Shown here: positions 1 to 9,003 of the stretch, piece after piece
Position numbering within the stretch: position 1 is the first letter of the stretch
Layout: each line of letters starts with the position of its first letter
Assembly: GCA_030424545.1 (NCBI GenBank)
Contig: JAUHWL010000014.1
Span: 1-64,000 of the forward strand
Direction of reading: 5' to 3'
Length of the DNA stretch: 64,000 nt
Origin: Bacteroidia bacterium
GTDB lineage: Bacteria > Bacteroidota > Bacteroidia > Flavobacteriales > Schleiferiaceae
Notes under the pieces: model-generated
Database searches by the model: none
What the model was told of the DNA's origin: nothing
What the model saw: only the letters and a program-made list of their open reading frames with translations
Program-made: the position numbers and the translations under genes

Positions 1-242
1 CCAACCAAGATGGTGTAAATGAGTATTACAAAATAGAAAACCTGCCAGAAAATAGCAGTTTAGAAGTGTTTAACCGTTGGGGCAGCGTGGTGTTTAAACA
101 GCAGCCCTACCAAAACAACTGGCCGGGCAATGCCCCCAATGGGCAGCCACTTGCAGCTGGGGTGTACTTTGCTATTTTAACCTACCAAGATAGCCAAGGC
201 AAACTTGCGCGGCAAAAGCAAACGGTGCATTTGGCACTGTAA
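1..242 (+). CDS. C-terminus of a T9SS type B secreted protein (partial)
   Basis: The reading frame is already open at the left edge (first full codon at base 3) and ends at the TAA at 240-242, so only about 79 C-terminal residues are visible. They contain the pattern of the gliding-motility-associated C-terminal (CHU_C) domain: N-x-DGVNEYY near the start, then VFNRWGSVVF, a W with a G-rich turn, and AAGVYFAILTY. In Bacteroidota this domain directs export through the type IX secretion system, usually for large adhesins or surface proteins. The functional part of the protein lies outside the window, so its role cannot be named. A second protein with the same kind of domain lies at 50519-51973. 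Confidence 0.85.
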   Translation, partial: NQDGVNEYYKIENLPENSSLEVFNRWGSVVFKQQPYQNNWPGNAPNGQPLAAGVYFAILTYQDSQGKLARQKQTVHLAL

Positions 243-256
243 ACCCTCCCTATACC

Positions 257-2440
257 TTAAAACCAAAAGCCTAAATACAAATAAAACTTCCAAGTGGTGT
301 CGTCCCCATTTCTAGCTATAAAAACTTGCATTGGACCTAAACTAGATTTAAGGGCATAACCTCCACCAAACCCAGAAATAAACTCGTTGTTAAACGTTAG
401 TGTTTCTGCACTTAAATGTTGCGTAATTACTCCAAAGTTACCAATGGCTTTTAGGTAATGGTTGCCGCTAAAATTGTAGTGTACTTCTGCTTTTGCGGCA
501 TGCAAACCATCTGCAATAAGTTCCATGCGCTCATAACCAAAAAATGGTTTTATGTTCAGGGGATACGTTAAACCATAGCCTCCAATATTATAGCTGTATG
601 GCCCATCTAAATCTCTATTTAGCGAGTTGCCACTTTGCAAACCGTACACAAAGTTTACTACCCTACCTAATTTTATGGCCGAGTTAAAAGCTAGGTTATA
701 GAATACATAAGGATTGGTAAAATCCCCATTTTTTAAATCGGATGCTGAACTTATTGAGGCGTAAAAATCTACACCTTTCTCTGGGAAGTAGCTATTGCGA
801 TTATTGCTAAACTGATAAAATGCTTGTGCCGTTAAAAAACTAAAATTTACGGCCCCATCCGCTAAAAGTGTAAAGGCATCACCATCAAACTTGCTGCCGT
901 TATAAATGGCATTTACACCCCATATGGTGTTTACCCCTTGGTTTGTTTGCATGCCAAATTTGGCCGCAAAGTTTTTTAATGAATAGGTAGAAAATTGGTT
1001 GCCTTCTATATAAAGCGGTTGGCGGTAGTTAAAGTAGCTTACTTCTACTACGGGCAACATGCGGTGTTCTATGGCCGACCGATAATTTATTCTAAACACA
1101 GGAGACTCAGAAATTACCAGGTCTGTATTTAATCTGTAGCCCGGAATAAACAGGTTTCTATACATTACATTAAGCAGGAGTTGTGCCCCAAAATCGCTTG
1201 TATAGTTTAAACTTGCGCTGGCAGATAAGGGTTGCTTTTTGTCTTTTACTTTTACTGTAAATATTTTTCCTTGCCCTGTTCCATCGTCTCTAAGGGTATA
1301 TGCCACCTGATCAAAATCTCCTGTACCATAAAACTGTTCAAGCGCATTTAAATAGGTTTGAGGTGCTGTAAGACCTTCATAATGCTGGTTCATTGTGTTC
1401 TCCATTAACTTTTTATCAAAGTCGCTAAAGCCTTCTACCTCTACTTTGGTAATATTTACTTCGTTTACCGGCAGCGGATTGGGAATTTTTTTAGGCACCA
1501 TTTTTAAACTATCAGCCAGCCGTTTTAAATGTGGCAATTGCTTGCGGGCAGTTGCCTCGCCAATTCTAATAATGGTATCTGCCAAGTCATAATCAACCGA
1601 ACTGATAGAGCCAAGTTCAGGCACAATAAGCACATCGCAAAGGGCTCTATTTATTTCGTTATAGCGGGTATTTACATACGATCCCGATTCTACAAGCACA
1701 TCAATAAAGCTAAGTTCGGCATCTACATCATATTCTTGTTGCGGAAAATCTACACCAATAATAAAATCTACACCGCGCTCTTTCATCCGCTCTACCGGAA
1801 AATTATTTACCCACCCGCCATCAATTAAGATGCGGTTGTCTAGTTTTAAAGGTGTAAAGTAACTGGGTATGGATGAGCTTGCTCTTAAAGCATCTGGCAA
1901 ATAGCCATGGTCTAAAATTACTTCTTCGCCCGTATAATAATCGCACGCCACGCAATAAAAGGCTCTGGGAAATTTGCTGAAATCTTGTTCGTTGTGATAT
2001 TTTTCTGTGAGGTAAGTAAGTGCCAAATACACCTTTTGCCCGTTGTTTATGCCTGATGGAAACGTTGGTATGCCTTTTACCACAGGCAATGTAATTTGAT
2101 ACCTCTTGTTCTCTTCCCAACTTGCAAGCGGTTGTGTTTCGGGGGCAGGTGCTTGGTTCATTACTTCAGACCAATCTAGCTGACCTACCTGTTCTTCTAA
2201 CGTTTTGGCATCATAGCCAATGGCATACAAACCACCCACTACAGACCCCATACTTGTGCCCCCCACTATTTCTACTTCAAAACCTGCCTCTTCTAAAACT
2301 TTTATTACGCCAATATGGGCAAGGCCTTTAGCTCCTCCTCCAGCTAATACCAAACCTACCCTTGGCTTTTGTTGCTGGCCAAACGCCATAGAAAAGGCAA
2401 CAATGGCAAGAAGAAGACTTATTTTTTTAATGATAACCAA
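257..2440 (-). CDS. Patatin-like phospholipase with POTRA and Omp85 barrel
   Basis: The protein has about 727 residues counted from a TTG start at 2440. A signal peptide comes first, ending near residue 22. The patatin domain follows, with oxyanion loop AGGGAKG (about 33-39), nucleophile motif GTSMG (Ser63) and catalytic Asp in IDGGW (Asp207). A POTRA-like segment (about 325-400) leads into a C-terminal Omp85/BamA-type beta-barrel ending in aromatic residues. This is the layout of PlpD/FplA-like type Vd proteins, lipolytic enzymes attached to their own outer-membrane barrel. A GTG at 2524 would add 28 residues without family character; the -7 box at 2474-2481 lies between the two starts, so I prefer TTG 2440. 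Another start, ATG 2389, would remove most of the signal peptide. Substrate and whether the patatin domain faces the periplasm or the surface are unknown. Confidence 0.88.
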   Translation of the reverse strand: MVIIKKISLLLAIVAFSMAFGQQQKPRVGLVLAGGGAKGLAHIGVIKVLEEAGFEVEIVGGTSMGSVVGGLYAIGYDAKTLEEQVGQLDWSEVMNQAPAPETQPLASWEENKRYQITLPVVKGIPTFPSGINNGQKVYLALTYLTEKYHNEQDFSKFPRAFYCVACDYYTGEEVILDHGYLPDALRASSSIPSYFTPLKLDNRILIDGGWVNNFPVERMKERGVDFIIGVDFPQQEYDVDAELSFIDVLVESGSYVNTRYNEINRALCDVLIVPELGSISSVDYDLADTIIRIGEATARKQLPHLKRLADSLKMVPKKIPNPLPVNEVNITKVEVEGFSDFDKKLMENTMNQHYEGLTAPQTYLNALEQFYGTGDFDQVAYTLRDDGTGQGKIFTVKVKDKKQPLSASASLNYTSDFGAQLLLNVMYRNLFIPGYRLNTDLVISESPVFRINYRSAIEHRMLPVVEVSYFNYRQPLYIEGNQFSTYSLKNFAAKFGMQTNQGVNTIWGVNAIYNGSKFDGDAFTLLADGAVNFSFLTAQAFYQFSNNRNSYFPEKGVDFYASISSASDLKNGDFTNPYVFYNLAFNSAIKLGRVVNFVYGLQSGNSLNRDLDGPYSYNIGGYGLTYPLNIKPFFGYERMELIADGLHAAKAEVHYNFSGNHYLKAIGNFGVITQHLSAETLTFNNEFISGFGGGYALKSSLGPMQVFIARNGDDTTWKFYLYLGFWF

Positions 2441-2473
2441 GAAAACTGTGATTGACGTTTTAAACAATGCCAC

Positions 2474-2481
2474 CAAAGGTA
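2474..2481 (-). promoter_or_regulatory. -7 box for the patatin gene
   Basis: On the minus strand this reads TACCTTTG, an exact match to the Bacteroidota TAnnTTTG -7 element. It lies about 34 bases upstream of the TTG at 2440 and inside the longer reading frame that begins at 2524, which argues against the longer protein. No convincing -33 partner was found. Confidence 0.5.
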
Positions 2482-2555
2482 AATGATGGAATACAATTTT
2501 TTGATAGGCTTGTAAAAACAACACCTATTTTAGCACACTTAAAATTTGGATATAT

Positions 2556-3182
2556 ATGAAAAAGCTGATTTATATAGGGCTTGCAGCATTTGCCTTGACA
2601 AGTTGCAATCTGTACCCAGGGGGCGATACTCGCACCGAACAATTGGATGTGGTTGTTACGCAATACGACCTTAATGCCGATTTTTCTACCATGAAGACGT
2701 ATGCCGTTTCAGACTCAGTAAAACCTATATCAAGCGATCCAAACTCGCCACCTAGTTTTATTATAAGTGATGAAATGAGTAATGTGGTAATACAAACGGT
2801 AAAAGCAAACATGGCCGGCTATGGCTGGACTTTGGTTGATACAAGCATGAAACCAGACTTGGTAATAGACCTGAGTGCTACCGTTACCCGAAACACAAAT
2901 GTATATGGCTCATACCCGGGATACGGTTGGGGATATCCAGGTTATGGTTGGGGATATCCTTGGTACCCCTATTATACAACCGTTACTTCTTATGAGGTTG
3001 GTTCTTTTGTTTTGGTTGGCCTAGACTTTAAAAATATAGATCATACAAATCAAACCATTCCTGTATTGTGGCATGGTTTGGCACAAGGGCCTATCATTAA
3101 CAATGTTGATGATCCGCTGAGTAGAGTGCAAAGAGATATAGACCAAGTTTTTGAGCAATCACCTTATTTAAATGTTAATTAG
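2556..3182 (+). CDS. DUF4136 lipoprotein
   Basis: The 208-residue protein begins with a lipoprotein signal peptide: MKKL, a hydrophobic stretch, then the lipobox LTSC with Cys at about 16. The body fits DUF4136, a family of predicted cell-envelope lipoproteins of unknown function in Bacteroidota and Proteobacteria: an N-terminal YDLNADFSTMKTYAV segment, a central DLVIDLSATV strand, and a C-terminal part pairing LVGLDFKN with VLWHGLAQG. The middle holds a Tyr/Gly/Trp-rich stretch with two tandem YPGYGWG units. The gene is divergent from the patatin gene and the barrel protein starts 8 bases downstream, so the two are probably co-transcribed. Function is not known. Confidence 0.85.
   Translation: MKKLIYIGLAAFALTSCNLYPGGDTRTEQLDVVVTQYDLNADFSTMKTYAVSDSVKPISSDPNSPPSFIISDEMSNVVIQTVKANMAGYGWTLVDTSMKPDLVIDLSATVTRNTNVYGSYPGYGWGYPGYGWGYPWYPYYTTVTSYEVGSFVLVGLDFKNIDHTNQTIPVLWHGLAQGPIINNVDDPLSRVQRDIDQVFEQSPYLNVN
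2916..2957 (+). repeat. Two tandem 21-bp units coding PGYGWGY
   Basis: Two adjacent 21-base units encode PGYGWGY each, followed by a degenerate third (PWYPYY). They differ only at a few silent positions. The repeat is in frame in the DUF4136 lipoprotein gene, so slippage would add or remove whole heptads. Confidence 0.8.
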
Positions 3183-3190
3183 AATTGGCC

Positions 3191-3799
3191 ATGAAAAAAA
3201 TTACAATCTCCTTTGCTTTTATGCTTCTTTTTTGTTCCTCTATTCTGGCTCAAGGCAGCGAGTTTATTGCTTCTTGGCATATTGGCATCCCGTCTCAAGG
3301 CATTACAAATTACATTGCAAAAACATCTTTTCAAGGGTTTGGATTTGAATACAGATATGCCCTAAACCAACAGTTTACCGTAGGTGGTTCTATTTCTTGG
3401 AATGTGTTTAGCGAAGAAAAAGACATAAGCACTTGGACTTTTGACAACCTATCTGTAACCTCTCATAATTGGCGTTTTGGACATATGGTGCCTATTTTGG
3501 TAAACGCACATTTTAACCCTATGCGCAATACAGGTAATCCGCTGCAAATTTTTATGGGCGGAGGATTAGGCACAAGCTATGTAAACCAAGAAATATGGCC
3601 GGGAATGTACACCTATCGTCATGAAACTTGGTCTTTTGTGGCATACCCAGAAATAGGTTTGCGCTATGTAATGAGCAACGAAACAGCACTTTATTTTAGC
3701 ACGCAATACATGTTTTTGCCCAACGCAAATTATGACAACAACAACATTGGCTACTGGAATTTAAAACTAGGTTTTTCTTTTGGTGCCCACCGCTGGTAA
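3191..3799 (+). CDS. Outer-membrane beta-barrel protein
   Basis: The protein has about 202 residues from ATG 3191; a TTG two codons upstream is less likely. A signal peptide (MKKITISFAFMLLFCSSILA, cleaved before QGS) is followed by alternating polar/aromatic strands such as GFGFEYRYAL, FTVGGSISWNVF and LQIFMGGGLGTSYV, and it ends in LGFSFGAHRW. This is typical of small eight-strand OmpW/OmpA-like barrels that are often called porin-family proteins. No catalytic motif is visible. It follows the DUF4136 lipoprotein gene by 8 bases and may share its transcript. Exact function is unknown. Confidence 0.75.
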   Translation: MKKITISFAFMLLFCSSILAQGSEFIASWHIGIPSQGITNYIAKTSFQGFGFEYRYALNQQFTVGGSISWNVFSEEKDISTWTFDNLSVTSHNWRFGHMVPILVNAHFNPMRNTGNPLQIFMGGGLGTSYVNQEIWPGMYTYRHETWSFVAYPEIGLRYVMSNETALYFSTQYMFLPNANYDNNNIGYWNLKLGFSFGAHRW

Positions 3800-3869
3800 T
3801 CATTTTACCTGTTGATAATGTAAACGCATTTAAACTTATACACTAGTTAAACAAACAGAATGCATTGAT

Positions 3870-4703
3870 TTGGTATTTGTAAAAAATTTTAGCGTTTTAA
3901 AATTTATTGTACTTGGTGTAGTCTTCTTGCTTGCCATTTTTTCAGAGGCCAAAAACCCTGTGGTTGCAAAGCAAACTCAGGCCAACACAGACATTATTTA
4001 TTTTATTCCTGGTGCCCTTTACAGCGAAAACAAGCCGCAAATTTGGTCACGCTTCGGTAAGTTTAACACACACTTTATTGCCAAAGCAAAACAAATTTAT
4101 GGCGACAATTTTGTTGTTGTGAGAGGTGGCGTCCCAAAAATTCCGTTGTATCCGCTTCGGGTTATATGGAGTTCTAGATGGGCTGTTTTACACGGTTATG
4201 AAACCATAGATACAAATGCTTACAACAACGTAAAAAGGGTTATAGAAGAAATTTCAACTCATTATCAGCGTTTTGGCAAGGGAAAAAAAATTCACATAAT
4301 AGGCTCTAGCTATGGTAGTGTTTTAGCCGCGCAAGCAAGCCTGACTTTATTAGAACAAAATGGTGAAATCAAACAAATAGAAGATCTTATATTAAGTGCT
4401 TCTATGATTCATGAAAAATCTGAGCTAGGACTACATCTAAAAAAACTACACCAAGAAAGATTAATTAAACACCTTACCTACGACAATGACTCTACCGACA
4501 ATGTTGTGGGTATTTCTGGACGTTGTAAAGCTGACGCCAAAATGGGGTTATCGCAATTGATCTTTGGCAATCAAGATAATCCCAGTGTTTTTTTATGGAA
4601 TAAACACCAACATGTATTTGGCGCAAACAACACCAAGCGTACGTACATCATTTTAGATTTATTGCACACCAATCAACATTTACAGGGGGTTGTAAAACAT
4701 TAA
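3870..4703 (+). CDS. Alpha/beta-hydrolase-like protein
   Basis: The protein has 277 residues from TTG 3870; no in-frame ATG is available upstream (the ATG at 3860 meets a stop after two codons). An N-terminal hydrophobic segment (about 10-26) could be a signal peptide or anchor. The centre has the nucleophile-elbow pattern [10 protein letters not shown] (G-x-S-x-G) after a predicted strand and before an alanine-rich helix, as in alpha/beta hydrolases. An Asp (LDLLH) and His residues near the C-terminus could complete a triad, but I cannot assign them. I do not recognise a named family. The stop codon overlaps that of the convergent lysS gene (4700-4703). Confidence 0.6.
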   Translation: MVFVKNFSVLKFIVLGVVFLLAIFSEAKNPVVAKQTQANTDIIYFIPGALYSENKPQIWSRFGKFNTHFIAKAKQIYGDNFVVVRGGVPKIPLYPLRVIWSSRWAVLHGYETIDTNAYNNVKRVIEEISTHYQRFGKGKKIHIIGSSYGSVLAAQASLTLLEQNGEIKQIEDLILSASMIHEKSELGLHLKKLHQERLIKHLTYDNDSTDNVVGISGRCKADAKMGLSQLIFGNQDNPSVFLWNKHQHVFGANNTKRTYIILDLLHTNQHLQGVVKH

Positions 4704-6421
4704 TTCATCCAAGCCTCAACCTCATCTAGCTGTAAAGCAGGAATGTCCAGTTTGTTTTTCTTTCTAAAGCCATTTAGTTTTTGATGTACGGCTGTAGGTT
4801 TTGCTTCGCGAAGCTGCGCTACGGTGCCAAATCCTGCGGCAATAACATGTTCTGCCCAATCTTGCGGAACGCCAATTTTTACAAAGTCGGCTGGCTTTGG
4901 TGCGGCCTCAAATTTTTCGGGGCGCATCTGCGGGAAGAAAAGTACTTCCTGAATGCTGCTTTGATTGGTCAGCATCATGGTTAAACGGTCTATACCAATG
5001 CCCAAACCTGAGGTTGGAGGCATGCCGTATTCTAGTGCGCGCAAGAAATCTTGGTCAATAAACATCGCTTCGTCATCGCCTTTTTCGCTCAAGCGCAATT
5101 GCTCTTCAAATCGCTCGCGTTGGTCAATGGGGTCGTTTAATTCGCTGTAGGCATTAGCCACTTCTTTTCCGTTGATGAACAACTCAAAGCGCTCTGTTAA
5201 TCTATCGTCATCGCGGTGTTTTTTACACAACGGACTCATCTCTACCGGGTAATCTGTAATAAACGTTGGTTGGATGTAATTATGCTCGCATTTCTCGCCA
5301 AAAATTTCATCAACCAATTTACCGTAGCCCATGGTTTCGTCCACTTCAAGTCCAAGGCTGCGTGCAATTTCGCGGGTTTCGTCTTCGCCTTTGCCCAACA
5401 AATTGTGGCCAGTGTGTTCTTCAATTGCTTTTAAAATCGGCACGCGCGCATACGGTGCGGCAAAGTCAATTTCGTTTTCGCCCACCATCGTTTTGGTTTG
5501 ACCTTTTACTTGGTTAGCCACACGCTCTAGCATGTTTTCTACAAAGCGCATCATCCAGTTGTAATCTTTGTAGGCCACGTAAATTTCCATTACCGTAAAC
5601 TCGGGGTTGTGGGTGCGGTCCATGCCTTCGTTGCGGAAGTCTTTGGCAAATTCATACACGCCTTCAAATCCGCCAACAATTAGGCGTTTTAGGTAAAGTT
5701 CGTTTGCAACGCGCAAGTACAATGGCATATCTAATGCGTTGTGATGCGTCATAAACGGGCGGGCAGCAGCACCACCAGCAATAGGTTGCAAAATGGGGGT
5801 TTCTACTTCTAAGTAACCGGCTTCATCAAAAATGCTGCGCATGGTATTTATGATGCGCGTACGCTTGATGAAGGTATCTTTTACGTGATCATTAACCACC
5901 AAATCTACATAGCGTTGGCGGTAGCGCAATTCGGGATCAGAAAATGCATCGTGCACTTTACCACTATCATCTGTTTTTACAACAGGCAAGGGGCGCAGGG
6001 CTTTGCTTAAAAAAGTAAGCTCTTTTACGTTTACAGAAATTTCGCCTGTTTGGGTGCGAAAAACTTTTCCTTTAAGCCCAATAAAATCGCCAATATCTAG
6101 GAGTTTTTTAAACAAGCCGTTGTATAGCGTTTTGTCTTCGCCTGGGCAAAGTTCATCGCGGTTTACATAAATCTGAATTTTACCATGCGGATCGGCCAAA
6201 ACGCCAAAACTGGCCTTGCCCATAATGCGCTTGGTCATTAATCGTCCGGCCAAACAAACCTCAGCAAACGCCTCGGGGTTGTCATCAAAGTTGGTATTAA
6301 TTTGGGTGCTTTTGTGTGTTACCGGAAATTCGGCAGCCGGAAAAGGCTCAACTCCCATGGCACGCAAGCCTTTTAATGCATCGCGTCTTACTATTTCTTG
6401 TTCTGACAAAACTCTGGCCAT
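4700..6421 (-). CDS. lysS: Lysyl-tRNA synthetase, class II
   Basis: LysRS charges tRNA-Lys with lysine in the cytoplasm. The 573 residues show an N-terminal OB-fold anticodon-binding domain (about 50-150), class II motif 1 near the RYRQRYVDL segment, motif 2 with [15 protein letters not shown], and motif 3 [12 protein letters not shown]-like near residue 485. The [16 protein letters not shown] segment is typical of bacterial LysS. After the catalytic core (about residue 503) there is an extra tail of roughly 70 residues, lysine- and alanine-rich and probably helical, that the E. coli enzyme lacks and that I recall in Bacteroidota LysRS. The gene has its own -7 box upstream. The 3' end overlaps the convergent hydrolase-like gene by 4 bases. 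Confidence 0.97.
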   Translation of the reverse strand: MARVLSEQEIVRRDALKGLRAMGVEPFPAAEFPVTHKSTQINTNFDDNPEAFAEVCLAGRLMTKRIMGKASFGVLADPHGKIQIYVNRDELCPGEDKTLYNGLFKKLLDIGDFIGLKGKVFRTQTGEISVNVKELTFLSKALRPLPVVKTDDSGKVHDAFSDPELRYRQRYVDLVVNDHVKDTFIKRTRIINTMRSIFDEAGYLEVETPILQPIAGGAAARPFMTHHNALDMPLYLRVANELYLKRLIVGGFEGVYEFAKDFRNEGMDRTHNPEFTVMEIYVAYKDYNWMMRFVENMLERVANQVKGQTKTMVGENEIDFAAPYARVPILKAIEEHTGHNLLGKGEDETREIARSLGLEVDETMGYGKLVDEIFGEKCEHNYIQPTFITDYPVEMSPLCKKHRDDDRLTERFELFINGKEVANAYSELNDPIDQRERFEEQLRLSEKGDDEAMFIDQDFLRALEYGMPPTSGLGIGIDRLTMMLTNQSSIQEVLFFPQMRPEKFEAAPKPADFVKIGVPQDWAEHVIAAGFGTVAQLREAKPTAVHQKLNGFRKKNKLDIPALQLDEVEAWMN

Positions 6422-6442
6422 TTCAATAAAATTTTAGGGCGG

Positions 6443-6450
6443 CAAAGATA
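6443..6450 (-). promoter_or_regulatory. -7 box for lysS
   Basis: The minus strand reads TATCTTTG followed by CCGCCCT, an exact TAnnTTTG element with the GC-rich downstream tract seen at other housekeeping promoters in this window. It lies 22 bases from the lysS ATG. Confidence 0.55.
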
Positions 6451-6650
6451 GTTTTTAAGTGGCCTTTTACAATGAGAATTAACCAAGACAAGCTATTAGA
6501 AAGCAAACTCTTCATTCAGATTCATCAGCTATTACTAATTTTTAAGAATGAATAATCAAAAGCAACAATTCCGTTTATGATTTTAAAAATGTAAAGATTC
6601 AATTCACCAACTTTACTCATATTTGTGCTCCAACAAAATCACCCCAAAAA

Positions 6651-7640
6651 ATGACGATGCTCCAGCTAATCGAAGGCTTTCCAGAACACCTTGTGCAAAG
6701 CTTGAATATTTGCAAAGACACTTCTTTAAAACCTGCCGAAACCAATTTTAGTAACGTTCTTATTACAGGTTTGGGCGGCAGCGGCATTGGCGGTACAATT
6801 GTAGCCGACCTTATTGCACACAAAAGCAAAGTGCCCATTGTTGTTAATAAAGACTATAACATTCCCGGTTTTGTTGGTTCAGAAACTTTGGTAATTGCGT
6901 GCAGCTACTCGGGCAACACAGAAGAAACTTTAATGGCCACAAACCAATGTTTAGAAGCTGGAGCTCATGTAGCCGTAATTACAAGCGGGGGTATTATTGC
7001 CAATATTGCAGATAAAAAAGCACTGAACAAAATTGTTGTGCCGGGCGGAAATCCTCCCAGAAGCATGCTAGGATTTAGCCTTGTAGCCCTTTTGTATTAC
7101 ATGGCACATTATAACATTGCCAACATTAATGCCGAGGCAGAAATACCCGCCATTGCCAAAATGTTGATGGCCGAGCAAGACAGCATGAAATTGCACAGCG
7201 CACAATTGGCCAAAAAATTAATCGATAAAGTTTTTGCAGTTTACGCAGCCGAAGGCATGGGTGGCGTGGCCACACGTTTGCGCCAGCAGCTTAACGAAAA
7301 TGCAAAAATGCCCGGTTGGGATGCCGTTGTACCCGAAATGAACCACAACGAATTGGTAGGTTGGGAAGGCGGAAACGCAAATTTGGCCGCCATCTTTTTA
7401 CGCAGCAATCATGATTTTGGCCGCAATGCGCACCGCATAGAAATTAACAAAGAACTGCTTTTGCAAAAAACACCACATGTGTACGAAATTGTGGCCAAGC
7501 ACGGAACTCCGCTTGCCGAGGCGCTTTATTTAATTTGCTGGGGCGATTGGCTTAGCTACTACTTAAGCGAGCTAAACAAAGTTGACATTATGGACATCAA
7601 GGCCATCGACTTTTTAAAAGGTGAGCTAAGCAAACTATGA
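6651..7640 (+). CDS. Bifunctional phosphoglucose/phosphomannose isomerase
   Basis: This SIS-fold enzyme interconverts glucose-6-P or mannose-6-P with fructose-6-P, serving glycolysis and sugar-nucleotide synthesis. The 329 residues carry two SIS domains. The first shows TGLGGSGIGG and the phosphosugar-binding SYSGNTEET. The C-terminal half has the family signature around MNHNELVGWEGG and the conserved HRIEINKE region. The length matches the archaeal/bacterial PGI/PMI family rather than the 450-550-residue classical PGI. A second ATG lies two codons in (6657). The stop overlaps the next start as ATGA, so translation is coupled to the barrel protein downstream. Confidence 0.9.
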   Translation: MTMLQLIEGFPEHLVQSLNICKDTSLKPAETNFSNVLITGLGGSGIGGTIVADLIAHKSKVPIVVNKDYNIPGFVGSETLVIACSYSGNTEETLMATNQCLEAGAHVAVITSGGIIANIADKKALNKIVVPGGNPPRSMLGFSLVALLYYMAHYNIANINAEAEIPAIAKMLMAEQDSMKLHSAQLAKKLIDKVFAVYAAEGMGGVATRLRQQLNENAKMPGWDAVVPEMNHNELVGWEGGNANLAAIFLRSNHDFGRNAHRIEINKELLLQKTPHVYEIVAKHGTPLAEALYLICWGDWLSYYLSELNKVDIMDIKAIDFLKGELSKL

Positions 7641-8221
7641 AAAAACTAATTGCCATTCTTTTTTTGGTTTGTGGTACACTAACAAGCCACGCACAAAAAG
7701 AACCTACCAACCAAATCCAAGCAGATGAAGAAGTATATCTGTACAAAGGCCTTTGGATGATTGGCGGAAATGGCCGCATTTACGTTGAAAAAATTGGCAC
7801 GCAAACCGGACGTTTAATTGCCATTATAGAACCACAAACCGGCTATTTTTTTACCCGCTATTTGGCAGCGGGTTTACGCTTGCCCATGAGTTTTAAAAGC
7901 ACCGAATACGAAGTTGCAACAACACCTTTTATTCGGTTTTACGCCCCAATACAAGGCAACATTATTCCGTTTGCCGAACTTAATGGCGGCTATAGCATAA
8001 GGGCTGTAAAGGATGTGAACGGAGACGAAAGCAAAACCAATTCTTACTTATACGGTGTCCGTACGGGAGCAGCTTTTTTTATAAAAAAGAATATTTCGCT
8101 AGATCTTTTTCTGTACTACTCAGGCAAAAAGAGTTCTACCAAATATCCAGACGGAAGCACTTCAGAACCCATTACAAACCAATTTATGGGCGTGGGTGCA
8201 GGATTTCAAATCTATCTTTAA
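7637..8221 (+). CDS. Outer-membrane beta-barrel protein
   Basis: The 194-residue protein has a signal peptide (MKKLIAILFLVCGTLTSHAQ) followed by amphipathic strands: TGRLIAIIEPQTGYFFTRYLAAGLRLP, then FIRFYAPIQGNIIPFAELNGGY, a KKNISLDLFLYYSG strand and a C-terminal GVGAGFQIYL. This is typical of small Bacteroidota outer-membrane barrels. Its start overlaps the isomerase stop by 4 bases, and lipB begins 32 bases downstream, so it sits inside a probable three-gene operon with housekeeping enzymes, a link I cannot explain functionally. Confidence 0.72.
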   Translation: MKKLIAILFLVCGTLTSHAQKEPTNQIQADEEVYLYKGLWMIGGNGRIYVEKIGTQTGRLIAIIEPQTGYFFTRYLAAGLRLPMSFKSTEYEVATTPFIRFYAPIQGNIIPFAELNGGYSIRAVKDVNGDESKTNSYLYGVRTGAAFFIKKNISLDLFLYYSGKKSSTKYPDGSTSEPITNQFMGVGAGFQIYL

Positions 8222-8253
8222 AAACAATTGGCGTAGTTAATAGTTGTGTAGAA

Positions 8254-8952
8254 ATGAATAATGTTGTTTTTAAAAACCTAGGTAACATGTCTTACAAACA
8301 AGCTTGGGATTACCAAGAAAAGCTCTTTAACCAAATTGTTGCGCAAAAAAGTGCCAACCGCAAATTACCCGAAGAAGAGCAAATAAAAACACAAGATTAC
8401 CTGCTGTTTGTTGAACATCCTCCTGTATTTACTTTGGGCAAAAGTGGCAACGAGTCGCATTTGCTTATAAACCACAAAAAGTTAGAAGAAGAAAATATAG
8501 ACTACTTTAAAATTAATCGTGGTGGCGATATTACCTACCACGGCCCCGGCCAATTGGTGGGTTACCCCATTTTTAATTTAGACCATTATTTTACCGATAT
8601 ACACAAATACTTACGCTTTTTAGAAGAAACCATTATTTTAACCATGGCTGAGTACGGCCTTGTTGGCGAACGCTCTCCAGGCGAAACCGGTGTTTGGCTT
8701 GATATTGGAAAACCAACCGCCCGTAAAATTTGCGCCATGGGTGTGCGCGCCAGCCGTTGGGTAACCATGCACGGATTTGCCTTTAACGTAAACACCAAAC
8801 TCACACATTTTGGCTACATAGTGCCCTGTGGAATAAAAGATAAAGCTGTTACCACATTGGCGTTAGAATTGGGTAGAGAAGTACCGCTAACCGAAGTTCA
8901 AGAAAAAGTTAAACACCATTTGGCTGCGTTGTTCCAATTTAAGTTTGCTTAG
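8254..8952 (+). CDS. lipB: Lipoyl(octanoyl) transferase
   Basis: LipB moves octanoate from acyl-carrier protein to lipoyl domains of the 2-oxoacid dehydrogenases and the glycine cleavage system, the first step of lipoate synthesis. The 232 residues show the family motifs HPPVFTLGKSG, RGGDITYHGPGQLVGYPIFNL, the catalytic Lys in ARKICAMGV (about Lys158) and the acyl-thioester Cys in VPCGIKDKAV (about Cys192). The length matches the family. It is the third gene of the pgi/pmi block. lipA is not in this window. Confidence 0.96.
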   Translation: MNNVVFKNLGNMSYKQAWDYQEKLFNQIVAQKSANRKLPEEEQIKTQDYLLFVEHPPVFTLGKSGNESHLLINHKKLEEENIDYFKINRGGDITYHGPGQLVGYPIFNLDHYFTDIHKYLRFLEETIILTMAEYGLVGERSPGETGVWLDIGKPTARKICAMGVRASRWVTMHGFAFNVNTKLTHFGYIVPCGIKDKAVTTLALELGREVPLTEVQEKVKHHLAALFQFKFA

Positions 8953-9003
8953 TTCTTTTTTTGGGATATTGTATAAACCACGCACTAGATTTTAGCCAAC
9001 GTT

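Noticed and set aside
2441-2524. N-terminal extension of the patatin protein to GTG 2524
   Set aside because: The extension lacks family character and the -7 box lies inside it.
6451-6650. Small RNA or gene between lysS and the isomerase gene
   Set aside because: There is only a -7-like CATATTTG (one mismatch) near 6619 that could serve the isomerase gene; no structure or open frame was found.
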